Shown: positions 25,717-35,820, counted from the stretch's first letter. The stretch is DNA of 64,000 nt from Paenibacillus elgii NBRC 100335 (GCF_004000865.1 NZ_BIMB01000017.1:1-64000), one strand, 5' to 3'. A program made the numbers and translations. Notes: generated from the letters alone by a model not told the origin.

Positions 25717-25929
25717 GTCCTATCTCCTTATCCACAAGCTGCTTATTCTCGACTGCTCCATAGTATCGCCATCGTCAGGCGGGTTAATTCCAGAATAGGG
25801 AAGAAGTGTAAGATGGGCCTAGATCGTCGGAAGCTTAGAGCCGTTTCATTTTGTCATACTGGCGTAACATAGCGAATTTAAGGTGGAGGAGGCTAATGCG
25901 ATTAGCCGATTGTCGGAGGAGGCGTGTTC

Positions 25930-28260
25930 ATGAAGAAGAAAGTGATCATTTGGAGCGTGGCGGCTGCTATGACTGTCAGCATCTTGGCAGGGTGCGAGAG
26001 AGAAGACGATCAAGAGCGCATAAGTTTAACCCCTGTAAGCAAGGTGGAGCGTAAGGACTTTTCGTTCGACATCAACCCCGCAACGTTCGATCTTACGATC
26101 GAACATGACGGCGTTCGGGAACAGGCGGCGGCTCCCATGCCCGAGTCCAAGGTAACGGAGCTGAAGCGGGAGGCGGACAAGGTGGAATGGAACTACCCCG
26201 AGCGGCAGGTGAAGGTCGCGATCGAAAAGAAGCCGGGGTATCTGGACATTACGCTTCAGTCGACAGGGGCGGATCGGTTTCAGTGGCCCAAGGTGAGCGC
26301 GGACAGCTATATCCTTCCATTATGGGAAGGCAAATTCGTTCCCGGCCGCGATGCGAACTGGAAGACGTTTCTGCAGGAGGAAACGATGACTTGGAGCGAG
26401 TCGTTCTCGATGAATTTTTTTGCGCTGAACAAGAAGCATTACTCCTTGGTGTATATCTTGAAGCATCCGTTTAATCATGAAATCCACTTTGATACGAAGG
26501 ACGACATTCAATTTCAGCTCGACCACGAATTTCCGTCCGTTAATCCGGACAAAACATACGGCTTCCGCCTGTATGTTGCGGACAGCGACCCTGTACAAAT
26601 CGCCGGACTGTACAAAAGCGTGCTGGAAGAGAAGTCCGGCATCGTCACGCTTGCGCAGAAAGCGAAGGCGAATCCGGACATCGAAAAGCTGTATGGCGCG
26701 CCTCACATTTATTTGTGGAATAACGATCTGCTTACGCCGGAAGAGATCAACTGGCCCCAATGGAGAGCCAGCTTGAAAAGTCCGCTGTATCCTTGGGTTT
26801 CGAAGTTGTTGGCGCAATATACGGAGGATGGATCGAAGGAGTTCGATACGGTATTCAAGCAGGTGTCCGCTCAAGATCACGTCGAGAAAGACCAGAAGGC
26901 GGTGATCGTTCGCGCGCTCAATCAAGTGCTGAAATTAAAGGAGCTCTACAACGCCAGCGTGTTTCAGCCGTCGGATGCGGCGGCCCGGCAGCTCATTCAG
27001 CAGGGTGTTGCCGCTTTAAGCGAGCAAAAGCTGTACCAGCTTAACAAGCTGCTGTTAAAAAGCGTACTGCAGGACGCGGTTGGGCCCGTCGAGGATTGGG
27101 GAAAAGCGAATTCGACCGATATCGTGCGTGAGATGTCGCAGCTCGGCATTAAGAAGGCGTGGATTGGTCTGCCGAACTGGATTAACGGTCTGATGAACCC
27201 GAAGTTTGTGGAGCAGGCGGACCGGGCCGGTTATCTCGTCGCTCCGTATGACTCGTACCATTCGATCCATGAGAAGGAAAATCGGGATTGGAATACCGCT
27301 TATTTTGGCGACGGACCGCTGTACGAGCAAGCGACGATTACGAACAAGAAGGGAGAGAAGGTCAAAGGGTTTCTGGAAAGAGGGCGCAAGCTCAACCCGA
27401 CCTTGGCGCTTCCGCTTGTCAAGCAGCGCGTCCAAAGCATTATGCAGGACGGAATTCCGTACCGCTCCTGGTTTGTCGACGCCGATGCGACAGGCGAGAT
27501 CTACGACGATTACTCGCCTGGGCATCCGACGACGCAAGAGCAGGACATGAAAGCCAGACTGGAGCGAATGGCCTATATCGCGAACGAGAAAAAAATGGTC
27601 GTCGGCTCGGAAACGGGGAACGATTTTGCCAGCGGGGTAATTGCCTTTGCCCATGGTCTGGAGACGCCGGTGATCAAGTGGGGTGATAAGGACATGAGGG
27701 TCAACAAGTCCAGCGAATACTATGTGGGCGGCTATTATTCCACGCAGGGCGGCATTCCGGAAAGGTACCGCAAACAGGTTCCGGTGAAGGAGCTGTATAA
27801 GCACATTTATATCGATCCGGCTTACTCGCTGCCGCTCTACAAGCTGGTCTATAACGATTCGGTCATAACAACCCATCACTGGGAATGGGGCAGCTTCAAA
27901 ATCAAGGATGCGGTCGTGGAGCGGATGATGACGGAGTTTCTGTATAACGTTCCGCCACTGTACCACCTCGATCAGCAGCAATGGGCGAAGGATAAGCAAA
28001 CGATTGCCGCTTATTTGAAGGAATGGGCGCCGTTTCATCAGTTGGCCGTCATCCGTCCGATGACCGGCTTCCGCATTCTTACGCCGGACCGGCTTGTGCA
28101 AAGCACGGAGTTCGGCAGCGACTTGAAGGTAATTGCCAACTATTCCGCCGCCGATTACCGGGATGAGCAGGGAACCGTAATCAAGCCGGGAACCGTCTTC
28201 ATCTATGAAGGAGGGCAAAGCAGGACTGTCGATCTGTCTGCTATAATGAAAGCGAGCTAG
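25930..28260 (+). CDS. Lipoprotein with probable glycoside hydrolase domain (GH101/GH129-like)
   Basis: This 776-residue surface lipoprotein (signal with ILAGC, cysteine 22) has an N-terminal beta-rich region of about 230 residues and a central barrel-like domain. Candidate catalytic residues are D517/D519 in WFVDADATGEIYDDY and E561 in VVGSETG. This arrangement recalls the GH101/GH129 alpha-N-acetylgalactosaminidase clan, but the match is by pattern only and the family may instead be an uncharacterised relative. The ATG at 25930 follows AGGAGG. It precedes an OmpR-type two-component system by 46 bases and may be part of the same transcript. Substrate unknown. Confidence 0.7.
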   Translation: MKKKVIIWSVAAAMTVSILAGCEREDDQERISLTPVSKVERKDFSFDINPATFDLTIEHDGVREQAAAPMPESKVTELKREADKVEWNYPERQVKVAIEKKPGYLDITLQSTGADRFQWPKVSADSYILPLWEGKFVPGRDANWKTFLQEETMTWSESFSMNFFALNKKHYSLVYILKHPFNHEIHFDTKDDIQFQLDHEFPSVNPDKTYGFRLYVADSDPVQIAGLYKSVLEEKSGIVTLAQKAKANPDIEKLYGAPHIYLWNNDLLTPEEINWPQWRASLKSPLYPWVSKLLAQYTEDGSKEFDTVFKQVSAQDHVEKDQKAVIVRALNQVLKLKELYNASVFQPSDAAARQLIQQGVAALSEQKLYQLNKLLLKSVLQDAVGPVEDWGKANSTDIVREMSQLGIKKAWIGLPNWINGLMNPKFVEQADRAGYLVAPYDSYHSIHEKENRDWNTAYFGDGPLYEQATITNKKGEKVKGFLERGRKLNPTLALPLVKQRVQSIMQDGIPYRSWFVDADATGEIYDDYSPGHPTTQEQDMKARLERMAYIANEKKMVVGSETGNDFASGVIAFAHGLETPVIKWGDKDMRVNKSSEYYVGGYYSTQGGIPERYRKQVPVKELYKHIYIDPAYSLPLYKLVYNDSVITTHHWEWGSFKIKDAVVERMMTEFLYNVPPLYHLDQQQWAKDKQTIAAYLKEWAPFHQLAVIRPMTGFRILTPDRLVQSTEFGSDLKVIANYSAADYRDEQGTVIKPGTVFIYEGGQSRTVDLSAIMKAS

Positions 28261-28306
28261 AGAATGGCGGCAAGCCGTTCCTTAGCGTACAAGGAGGCTG
28301 CAAGAC

Positions 28307-28954
28307 ATGAACGTACTGCTGGCGGACGACGAGCCGCTGATGCTGCAGATTTTAAGAACTTATTTCTCGAAGGAAGGGTTCGGCACGCTTCTGGCGCAGG
28401 ACGGGGAAGAAGCGCTGGAGCTGTTTTATAACCATAAAGTGGATTTGGCGGTGCTTGATTGGATGATGCCAAAGCGGAGCGGGGTCGAGGTGTGCAAGGA
28501 AATCAAGCAATACAGCCAAACGAAGGTGCTGCTGCTCACGGCCAAGGGCGAGCAGGAAGACGAGTTCGTCGCTTTGAAATCGGGAGCGGACGATTACGTG
28601 CGCAAGCCGTTCGATCCGCGAATCCTGCTCATACGGGCGCGAAAGCTGCTGCAGCTGACATCGAAGGTCAGGATCGGCGATTTGACCGTCGATCTGGACG
28701 GCCATAAGATTTATCGGGGCGGGCAGGATGTGCAGGCGACGAATAAGGAATTTCAGATGATGAAATTTTTGCTTGCCAACCAAGGGCAGATCGTCACCCG
28801 CAAAATGCTGCTGGATCATGTGTGGGGATTCGACTATTTTGGCGAGGAGCGTACGGTCGATACGCACATCCGCAGACTCCGGGAAAAGATCGGCGAGCAT
28901 CGGATCAAGACCTACCGGGGGCTGGGCTACTGCCTCGAGCATGCCGATGAGTAA
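28307..28954 (+). CDS. OmpR-family response regulator
   Basis: This 215-residue regulator has a receiver domain with D7/D8, phospho-acceptor D51 (VLDWMMPKRSG) and K100 (VRKPF), and a C-terminal winged-helix domain with EERTVDTHIRRLREKIG and TYRGLGYCLE. It is phosphorylated by the sensor kinase encoded just downstream and should control transcription, likely of the glycosidase gene or the transporter genes at 30453-33144. The gene overlaps the kinase gene by eight bases, so they are translationally coupled. Confidence 0.93.
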   Translation: MNVLLADDEPLMLQILRTYFSKEGFGTLLAQDGEEALELFYNHKVDLAVLDWMMPKRSGVEVCKEIKQYSQTKVLLLTAKGEQEDEFVALKSGADDYVRKPFDPRILLIRARKLLQLTSKVRIGDLTVDLDGHKIYRGGQDVQATNKEFQMMKFLLANQGQIVTRKMLLDHVWGFDYFGEERTVDTHIRRLREKIGEHRIKTYRGLGYCLEHADE

Positions 28955-30368
28955 ATTGAGCAGGAAGCTGATCCTGCGTATCGCACTTGTTGTTTGCGCC
29001 GTATGTGCGCTTTCCATGGTTGCGAATACGTTTCTTTTGCCGGACTATTTTCTGTATCAGAAAAAGCTCAAGCTCGGCGAGCTAACCTCGCAGCTTGCCG
29101 TGATGGATTATCGCGAGCTTGTGCCGCAGATCGAGCATCTGGAAGCGGAGCATCAAGTCACCATCGTATATGCTTCCTTGTCGGATACGACCGAAGGCGT
29201 GAACAGTTGGCTGAAAGAACGGTTGAATCGCAAGGGCATTGCGCTAAGCAAGTTTTGGCTGACCGAGGAGAGCATCGCGAAGCTGCGCGAAGGCGGAAGG
29301 GTGAACAAGATTTATAACCAAAGCAAGCTGAAATCCAGCTATTTGGTCAATTTCTTTCCGGTTGGCAGCAATGTGTTCGCCATAGGTGAATCCATCTCGC
29401 ATTCGTCGGATACGATCGGGATCGTCAACCGCTTCAATGCGTATCTGTGGTTCGGAGCGTTAATTCTGTTGATTCTGCTGTGCGCAGTATATGCGGCCCG
29501 GATCGTGAAGCCGCTGGCCCGGTTGAATGAAACGGCCGAAGCGATTTCGAATCTGTCGTTTACGAAGGCGGACATCAAGACGGGCGACGAAATCGAATCG
29601 CTCGCGCACAGCATCAACCGGATGAGCGATAAACTAGAGGACGCGCACCGGGCGTTGGAGGTGAAAAATGCGAATCTGCGAACGTTCATTGCGGACATTT
29701 CCCACGAGCTGAAAACGCCGTTGTCGTTAATTCAGGTCTATGCTTCGGGGATTAAGGATGGCTTGGACGACGGAACCTATGCCGATGTGATCCGGAAGCA
29801 GAGCGAGGAAATGGCCGCCATGATCGATCGGCTGCTGGAGCTATCCCGCTTGCAGACCGAACCGTACCGGTACGAGCCGATCGATTTCCGGCAGCTGCTC
29901 GCGGAGACGCTCGACGCCTACCGACCGGCATTCCGGCAGCAAGGGCTGACGCTTGAAGTCGACGACCGTCTGCAGACGGAAGCATGGGTATGGGCCGACA
30001 GGCGGAAGCTCGAAACCGTGCTGCATAATTTCATGACCAATGCGATGAAATATACGACCGGCGAGCGGGTCGGCATCACGGTGGAAGCGCAGGCGGACTC
30101 CGTTTCATTTCGGATTGCGAATGGCGCGGACATGGCGGAGGAAGCCGGGTGGGAATCGGTCTGGGAGCCGTTCTACGTGATGGAAAGCTCCCGGAACAAG
30201 AAGTTTAGCGGCACGGGCTTGGGGCTGTCCATTGCCAGAACCATTTTGCAGAACCATCAGGCTTCCTTTGGCGTCCATGTGTGGGAAGGGATCGTCGAAT
30301 TTGATTTCTCCTTGCCGCTGTCCCGCCGCTGCGGACAGCTGGCGGAGAACGCAGCTCGCGAGGCGTAA
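28947..30368 (+). CDS. Sensor histidine kinase
   Basis: This 473-residue kinase has a membrane helix at about 10-33, an extracytoplasmic sensor of about 130 residues, a second helix at about 165-185, HAMP, HisKA with H253 in ADISHELKTPLSL, and an ATPase domain with NFMTNAMKYT and GTGLGLSIARTIL. It senses an unknown extracellular signal and phosphorylates the regulator encoded upstream. The ATG at 28947 lies inside the regulator gene; an ATG two codons earlier is an alternative. The frame extends far upstream without being used. Confidence 0.92.
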   Translation: MSKLSRKLILRIALVVCAVCALSMVANTFLLPDYFLYQKKLKLGELTSQLAVMDYRELVPQIEHLEAEHQVTIVYASLSDTTEGVNSWLKERLNRKGIALSKFWLTEESIAKLREGGRVNKIYNQSKLKSSYLVNFFPVGSNVFAIGESISHSSDTIGIVNRFNAYLWFGALILLILLCAVYAARIVKPLARLNETAEAISNLSFTKADIKTGDEIESLAHSINRMSDKLEDAHRALEVKNANLRTFIADISHELKTPLSLIQVYASGIKDGLDDGTYADVIRKQSEEMAAMIDRLLELSRLQTEPYRYEPIDFRQLLAETLDAYRPAFRQQGLTLEVDDRLQTEAWVWADRRKLETVLHNFMTNAMKYTTGERVGITVEAQADSVSFRIANGADMAEEAGWESVWEPFYVMESSRNKKFSGTGLGLSIARTILQNHQASFGVHVWEGIVEFDFSLPLSRRCGQLAENAAREA

Positions 30369-30386
30369 CGATGAATCAACCGGACG

Positions 30387-30415
30387 AATCAACCGTTCGG
30401 TTGATTTGCTTTTTA
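30387..30415 (+). terminator. Terminator after the sensor kinase gene
   Basis: AATCAACCG (30387-30395) and CGGTTGATT (30398-30406) form a perfect nine-base-pair stem followed by TGCTTTTT. A further direct copy of GAATCAACCG lies at 30373-30382. Confidence 0.75.
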
Positions 30416-30452
30416 ACCGCTCCTTTTAAGATAGAAGTAAGGAGTGAGGAAC

Positions 30453-31403
30453 ATGCAGGAAACCATAAAACCGATTCTCGAAGTCAACGGTCTATCCAAG
30501 AGCTTCAAAGCGCATCAAGCGTTAAAAGGAATATCATTTGCCGTGTACCCGGGGGAAATTCTTTGCTTTCTCGGTCCAAACGGCGCAGGCAAAAGCACGA
30601 CGATCCATATTCTTTCGACGGCGCTGCAGGCGGACGCCGGCGAAATCCGTTTTCGCGGAACACCGGTAGCGCAGGAGACGAACGGCTTGAAGCGCAGTAT
30701 CGGAATCGTGCCGCAGGATTTGGCGATTTACGAAGAAATCTCGGCTGAGCAGAACGTACGCTTTTTCGCTTCGCTGTATGGGCTGAGGGGAAAGGAGCTG
30801 CAGGAGCGGACGGAAGAAGCGCTTGCTTTCGTCGGCTTGTCCGACCGCAAAGACGACAAGCCGAAGACGTTCTCCGGCGGGATGAAGCGCCGGCTAAACA
30901 TCGCCTGTGCGATCGCTCATCAACCGGAAGTGATTGTCATGGACGAGCCGACGGTCGGCATCGATCCGCAATCGCGCAACCACATTCTGGATTCGATCCG
31001 TCAGCTGCGCGAGCAGGGTGCGACGATTTTATACACGACGCATTATATGGAAGAGGTTGAGGAAATCTCCACCCGCATTATTATTATCGATCATGGTGAA
31101 ATCATCGCCTCCGGAACCAAGGAAGAGCTGAAGGACCGGTTGGCCGGCGAGAAGATGTATGAAATTGTCGTCGACAGGACCGAAGGTTTGGATCCGGATG
31201 AACTGTACGGGATCAGCGGGGTGAAGCAGGTGCGGGCAGTCGATAACCTGCTGCGCATCATGACGGTAAGTGGGATTGATAATCTGGATCAGATCATCGT
31301 CCATCTGATGCAAGGCGGCATCAAGATCCAACACTTGACGAGTTCGGCGGCGAGCCTGGAGTCCGTGTTCCTTCAGATGACCGGACGTAAGCTGCGGGAT
31401 TAG
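30453..31403 (+). CDS. ABC-2 type transporter ATP-binding protein
   Basis: This 316-residue ATPase shows Walker A FLGPNGAGKSTTI, Q-loop PQDLAIYEE, signature FSGGMKRRL, Walker B EVIVMDEPTVGID and the switch His in YTTHYMEEVE, as in CcmA/NodI/DrrA-like ATPases. A C-terminal domain of about 90 residues follows. It drives export by the two permeases encoded next. Start at 30453 follows AAGGAG; a GTG nine bases earlier is unlikely. The transporter could export a peptide, antibiotic or lipid-like compound; the neighbouring sensor system suggests antimicrobial resistance or signalling. Confidence 0.93.
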   Translation: MQETIKPILEVNGLSKSFKAHQALKGISFAVYPGEILCFLGPNGAGKSTTIHILSTALQADAGEIRFRGTPVAQETNGLKRSIGIVPQDLAIYEEISAEQNVRFFASLYGLRGKELQERTEEALAFVGLSDRKDDKPKTFSGGMKRRLNIACAIAHQPEVIVMDEPTVGIDPQSRNHILDSIRQLREQGATILYTTHYMEEVEEISTRIIIIDHGEIIASGTKEELKDRLAGEKMYEIVVDRTEGLDPDELYGISGVKQVRAVDNLLRIMTVSGIDNLDQIIVHLMQGGIKIQHLTSSAASLESVFLQMTGRKLRD

Positions 31404-31417
31404 AGGGGGGCGGGGAG

Positions 31418-32164
31418 ATGTATTCGTTTTTCGTTATTTTGAAGCGGGACTTCATCAATCTGGCGCTCAACCCGGTTCTTCTGTTGACCAATACGGTATT
31501 TCCGCTGGTGCTTGTGCTCGTCCTCGGTTATTTGAGCAACGGCGCATACAGCGGCGAAGACATGAACGGTTACGATTATTACGGCGTGACGATCATGGTG
31601 TACACGGCTGTGAACGTATCGATGACGGCAGCGAACAGCTTTATGGAACGGACCCTCAAATCGAGCAATCTGCGTATTTTGTACTCGCCGATTCCGCGTG
31701 CCTTCGTCTACCTCTCGAAAATTACGGCGACGGTTCTGTTTTGCGGCTTATCGATGCTCATTACATTGGCCGTGCTGAACTGGGGAATGGACGTTCATCT
31801 GGGCGGTGCGGACATCGGGTATGTGGCCGTACTGCTGCTTTTGCTGATGCTCATGTCGGCTGCACTCGGCGTGTGGCTGTGCTGTTTGTTTAAAAGCGAA
31901 GAGGCATCGAACAAATTATTAAGCATGATCAACAATGTGCTTGCTCTTCTCGGCGGCTTGTTTTTCCAGTTGGACGGACTCGGCGAAACGGTAGCGAAGG
32001 CGTCCTACTTCTCCCCGGTGAAATGGGTATCGGAAGCGATATTCCGTATCATCTACGATCATGATCCCGCATTGTTTGCGACGGCCGCCGCGGTGATGCT
32101 GGGCGCAACCGCGCTGCTGCTGCTTGGCTGCAAACTGACCTTCAAGACGGAGGATTACGTATGA
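31418..32164 (+). CDS. ABC-2 type permease
   Basis: This 248-residue protein has six predicted membrane helices. The pattern, with FFVILKRDFINLALNPVLLL at the start and ASYFSPVKWVSEAIFRI near the end, fits ABC-2 permeases. It lies 14 bases after the ATPase gene and overlaps the next permease gene by four bases. The pair should form the membrane channel of the exporter. Confidence 0.88.
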   Translation: MYSFFVILKRDFINLALNPVLLLTNTVFPLVLVLVLGYLSNGAYSGEDMNGYDYYGVTIMVYTAVNVSMTAANSFMERTLKSSNLRILYSPIPRAFVYLSKITATVLFCGLSMLITLAVLNWGMDVHLGGADIGYVAVLLLLLMLMSAALGVWLCCLFKSEEASNKLLSMINNVLALLGGLFFQLDGLGETVAKASYFSPVKWVSEAIFRIIYDHDPALFATAAAVMLGATALLLLGCKLTFKTEDYV

Positions 32165-33144
32165 GAACGATCATCGATCTTTATATGAACAACTTTCGTC
32201 GGATGTGGAGCCGCAAAGGCGTGCTGCTGCTCGTTCTGTTGTTCTCCATGCTGGCCTTGTCGCTGGCCGTCTACTTTACCGCGAAATTCGAGGTGCGGGG
32301 GCATCTGGCTTGGATCGGGAACGGGGCGTCGGAAGCCGCTCGGCCGCAAGGCTTCCAGGTGACCGTGCTGCAGGAGGCTCCCCGCAAGTCGGCTTTGGTA
32401 CGCGGGCAGTATGATGCGATTGTCCATGATGAAGGAAACGGACAGTACCGGATCGAAACGTTCAAAAGCGAGGAATTTCGGCAGCTTGTGCTGCAAGCGA
32501 TCCAGCATCCGGAGCAAGTGCATCCGGACCCGTCGAAACGGGGCGTCGGTACGAATGTCACCGGTTTCCTCCTGATGTTTCTGATGCTGGAAGGGCTGCT
32601 GTTTATGAATTTGTTCACGGAGGACAAGGAAAACGGCACGTTCAAGCGGGTGATCGTATCGTCCGTCGGGATCGGGCGGTATATGGCCGCACAGGCCCTC
32701 TTTACTTTTTCGTTTGTGTACGTGCCGACCTATGTGACGATTGCCGTGATCAAGCTGGCGTTCGGGTTGGACATCGGGTTCTCGCTAGCCGCATACGCCG
32801 GACTTTTGGCCGTCCCTGTAGCTCTCGGCACTGCCTTTGCCTGGTTCCTTCTGGCCTGCATCGAAAAGCTGGATAACGCCATGCCGATGGCGTCGACGAT
32901 CATTTTGCTCACCTCGCTGTTATCCGGGAGCTTCGGCAGCAAAACGGCGGAATATGGGGTCATGTATTGGATCACCGGCCTGCTTCCGCAAAAACGCTTC
33001 CTTGAGCTGGTCAGCGGTCTTGAGCGGAACGAGGAGATATCCGTTTATGTGGGGCAGCTCGGGTACGTGCTCGGCTTAACGCTTATTTTACTTCTGGCCG
33101 GATTCGCGGTTGTCCGGCGCCGTGTTCGTGAAGGCTGCTACTAA
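32161..33144 (+). CDS. ABC-2 type permease with large extracytoplasmic insert
   Basis: This 327-residue protein has one N-terminal helix, a roughly 115-residue extracytoplasmic region and five C-terminal helices, the layout of ABC2_membrane_3 (YhgE/CcmB-like) permeases. EDKENGTFKRVIVSSVGIGRY is the typical cytoplasmic loop. It starts with ATG overlapping the stop of the previous gene. It is the partner of the permease at 31418. The substrate is unknown. Confidence 0.88.
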   Translation: MRTIIDLYMNNFRRMWSRKGVLLLVLLFSMLALSLAVYFTAKFEVRGHLAWIGNGASEAARPQGFQVTVLQEAPRKSALVRGQYDAIVHDEGNGQYRIETFKSEEFRQLVLQAIQHPEQVHPDPSKRGVGTNVTGFLLMFLMLEGLLFMNLFTEDKENGTFKRVIVSSVGIGRYMAAQALFTFSFVYVPTYVTIAVIKLAFGLDIGFSLAAYAGLLAVPVALGTAFAWFLLACIEKLDNAMPMASTIILLTSLLSGSFGSKTAEYGVMYWITGLLPQKRFLELVSGLERNEEISVYVGQLGYVLGLTLILLLAGFAVVRRRVREGCY

Positions 33145-33228
33145 AAATACCCAGTCATTTATGTTATGATAATTTGGCGGAGCGTGCGATGCTCCGACAT
33201 GATTGCCAGTCAGAACAGGTGGTGCGCC

Positions 33229-35820
33229 ATGATCCCTAACCAAAGGCTGCTTACCGCCCGATTGCGGCCTCCCTCGCCCCGGAGAAACTTCGTGCCACGC
33301 GCAGCGCTGGACGCCAAACTGGAGCGTTTGACGGAGGCGAAAGTAACTTTAATTCAAGGAGCGGCCGGAAGCGGTAAAACGTCGCTCCTTTCCGCGTTTC
33401 TAAATAAACGGCCGGAGCTTCCGGCCCGCTGGATCTCGCTGAACGCCGATAACAACGAGATAGAGCAGTTCTGGTATTACGTTCTGGAGGCGCTCAAGCC
33501 GGATCTGGGAGAAGCCGGTGAATCGCTGTTAACGCTGTTCGTGTCGAAGCCTCACGGTCAAGATATCGAAAGCTTCCTCGTGCTGCTGGTGAATCAGCTG
33601 GAGAGCTGCGTAGGAACGCTGGTGCTTGTTCTGGACGATTTTGAAGTGATCGACTGCACCGGGGTACTCGCTTCGTTACAATTTTTTCTCCGTTACGCGC
33701 CGCAGAGCTTTCATCTCGTTCTCCTGAGCCGGAGTGCGCCTTGGATGTACTTGGGCGATCTGCGGATGGCCGGAGAATGCCTCGATATCGGAGAAGAGGA
33801 GCTGCGGTTCTCGCCGGAGGAAACGAAGCGGTTTTTGCAGATGACCCTGCAAATGTCCGTTTCCGAGGGGGATGCGGAGCGTCTGCATCGCGTGACGGAA
33901 GGATGGATCGGCGGCTTGCAGCTGACGGCGCTGGCGTTGGACGCGAATCGGCAGGCAGCCGTCGGTCAAGTGCGCGCGGTGAACAAGTATGTCGTCGATT
34001 ATTTGTCCAACGAAATCGTCAGCGGCCTGACGGAGCAGGAAAAGCGGTTCCTTCTTCAGACCTCGAACCTCCGCTATTTCAATGCTGACATCTGTGACCG
34101 GCTGCTGGGAACGGGGGATTCCAAGGCTATGCTGCGGCAGCTTGCCGACCGGCACTTATTTCTCGTCCCCATTGACGAGGAGGAGGGAATTTACCGGTAC
34201 CATCATATGTTCGGGGAGTTTCTGCAGCGGCTTTGGCTGGAAGAGGAAGCCTCGAATATCGCAGCGTGGCACGCCCGGGCATCCGTCGTATACGAAGCCA
34301 TCGGCGATGTCGAAGAAGGGATTCGTCACGCTTTGCTTGCCGGCCTAACGGATGAAGCGATTCGAATGATCGGTTTGTTGGAAACGTCCGTTCAGGTGTG
34401 GGGGCATTTGCGCGAGCTTCCGATCGATGCGCTGTTGGAGCATCGGGACCTGCTGTTCCAAAGGCTCTTTTACCATTTGTGCAATCTGGAGATGGAATGC
34501 TGCCGCGATATGATGAATCACATCAGGCGTATTTCCCGGGAGGATCGCCTCTGGTCCATCTTATCGATGGCCCGATTGTTCATAGAGGATGACAGCACGA
34601 TGTCGAGATCGGACCCGCTGGATTGGATCGCAGAAATTGACGGGATGCATGTCAGCGACATCACCAAGGCTATTGCGTACATGACGGCCAGCATGATGTG
34701 CTCCTTCCGCGACAGGCACAAGGAAGCGTTAACCTGTCTCGACCAGGCGAATAAGCTCGAACGGAAGGCGCACAATCCGTACATTCACTTTTTTACGGTT
34801 ACGCTAAAATGCCAATTGTTGGAAAAATGCGGAGAGCTGATTTTTGCGGAGCAGCTTTATCAAGAGGTATTCCATATGTTGGAAAAGCATACGGTCGTAG
34901 CGCCGCTAAAAGTGAATGCGCTCATCGGCATCGCCGGGATTTACTTGAAAACGATGCGGCTGAACGAGGCGGAGCAATCGCTGAGACAAGCGGAGGCCGA
35001 GCTGAAAATCGATTATTTGTCATTGGATATGGCCATCGTCTATAATCGGATGGAGCTTGAGCTGTTGCGCGGCAACCGGGAGGCGGCCCTGCAGCTTCTG
35101 CTCAGGCTGGAAGCGATGGGCATTTACGAAAGTGCCCACTACGTGCCGGCTATCCTGAATTACACGATCAAGCTTGACAAGATTCGGACGCATGCGCTGG
35201 AAGCGTTCGAACAGGAAGCGGAACGCGGGGATCAGGCCGGGACGCTGCGCACGGAGGAGCAGCTTGTCTATGCGAAAGCTTTGGCTCATCGCGGCTTGCG
35301 GGAGAAGGCGCTGGCGCAGATCGATGCCGTTCTGGCCGAAGCAAGAAAGCAGGCGGACTACTGGACGATTGTCGAAGCGGCGCTGCTGAAGCTTGAAATC
35401 ATGGGCGCGGCTGGACGTACCGATAAGCGCGAGCGGCTCCAACTGGCCCGGGAGGCAGTTCACTACGCCTCGTCGTATGGGATCAAGTCGCTTTTTGTAT
35501 TGGAGGAGCCTGTCGTGCGGCCTTACGCCGAGCTGCTGCGTCAAGATCAGGCGTCCGAGCTATCTCTAACCGAGAAGCGTTTCTTACAGGAATTGTTCGC
35601 ACTATGGGGACCCGAGGCTTCCGACAGCCAATGCTTGACCGACAGGGAGCGGGAAGTGCTCGAAGTGCTGGCAACGGGAGCGTCGAACAAAGAGATTGGC
35701 GAACGGCTGTGTATTTCGCTCGCAACCGTCAAAACGCATATCATCAACATTTACTCGAAGCTGGGGGTATCCGGACGGATCGAGGCGGTGGAAAAAGCGC
35801 GGCAGCTGGGGCTTCATTAG
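33229..35820 (+). CDS. MalT-like (LAL) LuxR-family regulator
   Basis: This 863-residue protein has an N-terminal P-loop ATPase (LIQGAAGSGKTSLLSA), a long helical TPR-like middle part and a C-terminal LuxR-type DNA-binding domain (LTDREREVLEVLATGASNKE, then LCISLATVKTHIINIYSKLG). This is the MalT/LAL design: an ATP-dependent activator whose middle part binds an inducer. The ATG at 33229 follows AGGTGG; an ATG 21 codons earlier lacks a ribosome site. It lies 84 bases after the exporter genes and is likely their regulator or that of the glycosidase region. Confidence 0.88.
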   Translation: MIPNQRLLTARLRPPSPRRNFVPRAALDAKLERLTEAKVTLIQGAAGSGKTSLLSAFLNKRPELPARWISLNADNNEIEQFWYYVLEALKPDLGEAGESLLTLFVSKPHGQDIESFLVLLVNQLESCVGTLVLVLDDFEVIDCTGVLASLQFFLRYAPQSFHLVLLSRSAPWMYLGDLRMAGECLDIGEEELRFSPEETKRFLQMTLQMSVSEGDAERLHRVTEGWIGGLQLTALALDANRQAAVGQVRAVNKYVVDYLSNEIVSGLTEQEKRFLLQTSNLRYFNADICDRLLGTGDSKAMLRQLADRHLFLVPIDEEEGIYRYHHMFGEFLQRLWLEEEASNIAAWHARASVVYEAIGDVEEGIRHALLAGLTDEAIRMIGLLETSVQVWGHLRELPIDALLEHRDLLFQRLFYHLCNLEMECCRDMMNHIRRISREDRLWSILSMARLFIEDDSTMSRSDPLDWIAEIDGMHVSDITKAIAYMTASMMCSFRDRHKEALTCLDQANKLERKAHNPYIHFFTVTLKCQLLEKCGELIFAEQLYQEVFHMLEKHTVVAPLKVNALIGIAGIYLKTMRLNEAEQSLRQAEAELKIDYLSLDMAIVYNRMELELLRGNREAALQLLLRLEAMGIYESAHYVPAILNYTIKLDKIRTHALEAFEQEAERGDQAGTLRTEEQLVYAKALAHRGLREKALAQIDAVLAEARKQADYWTIVEAALLKLEIMGAAGRTDKRERLQLAREAVHYASSYGIKSLFVLEEPVVRPYAELLRQDQASELSLTEKRFLQELFALWGPEASDSQCLTDREREVLEVLATGASNKEIGERLCISLATVKTHIINIYSKLGVSGRIEAVEKARQLGLH

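Noticed and set aside
27055..28218. 387-codon minus-strand frame opposite the glycosidase lipoprotein gene
   Set aside because: Antisense shadow of a gene with signal peptide and good codon use.
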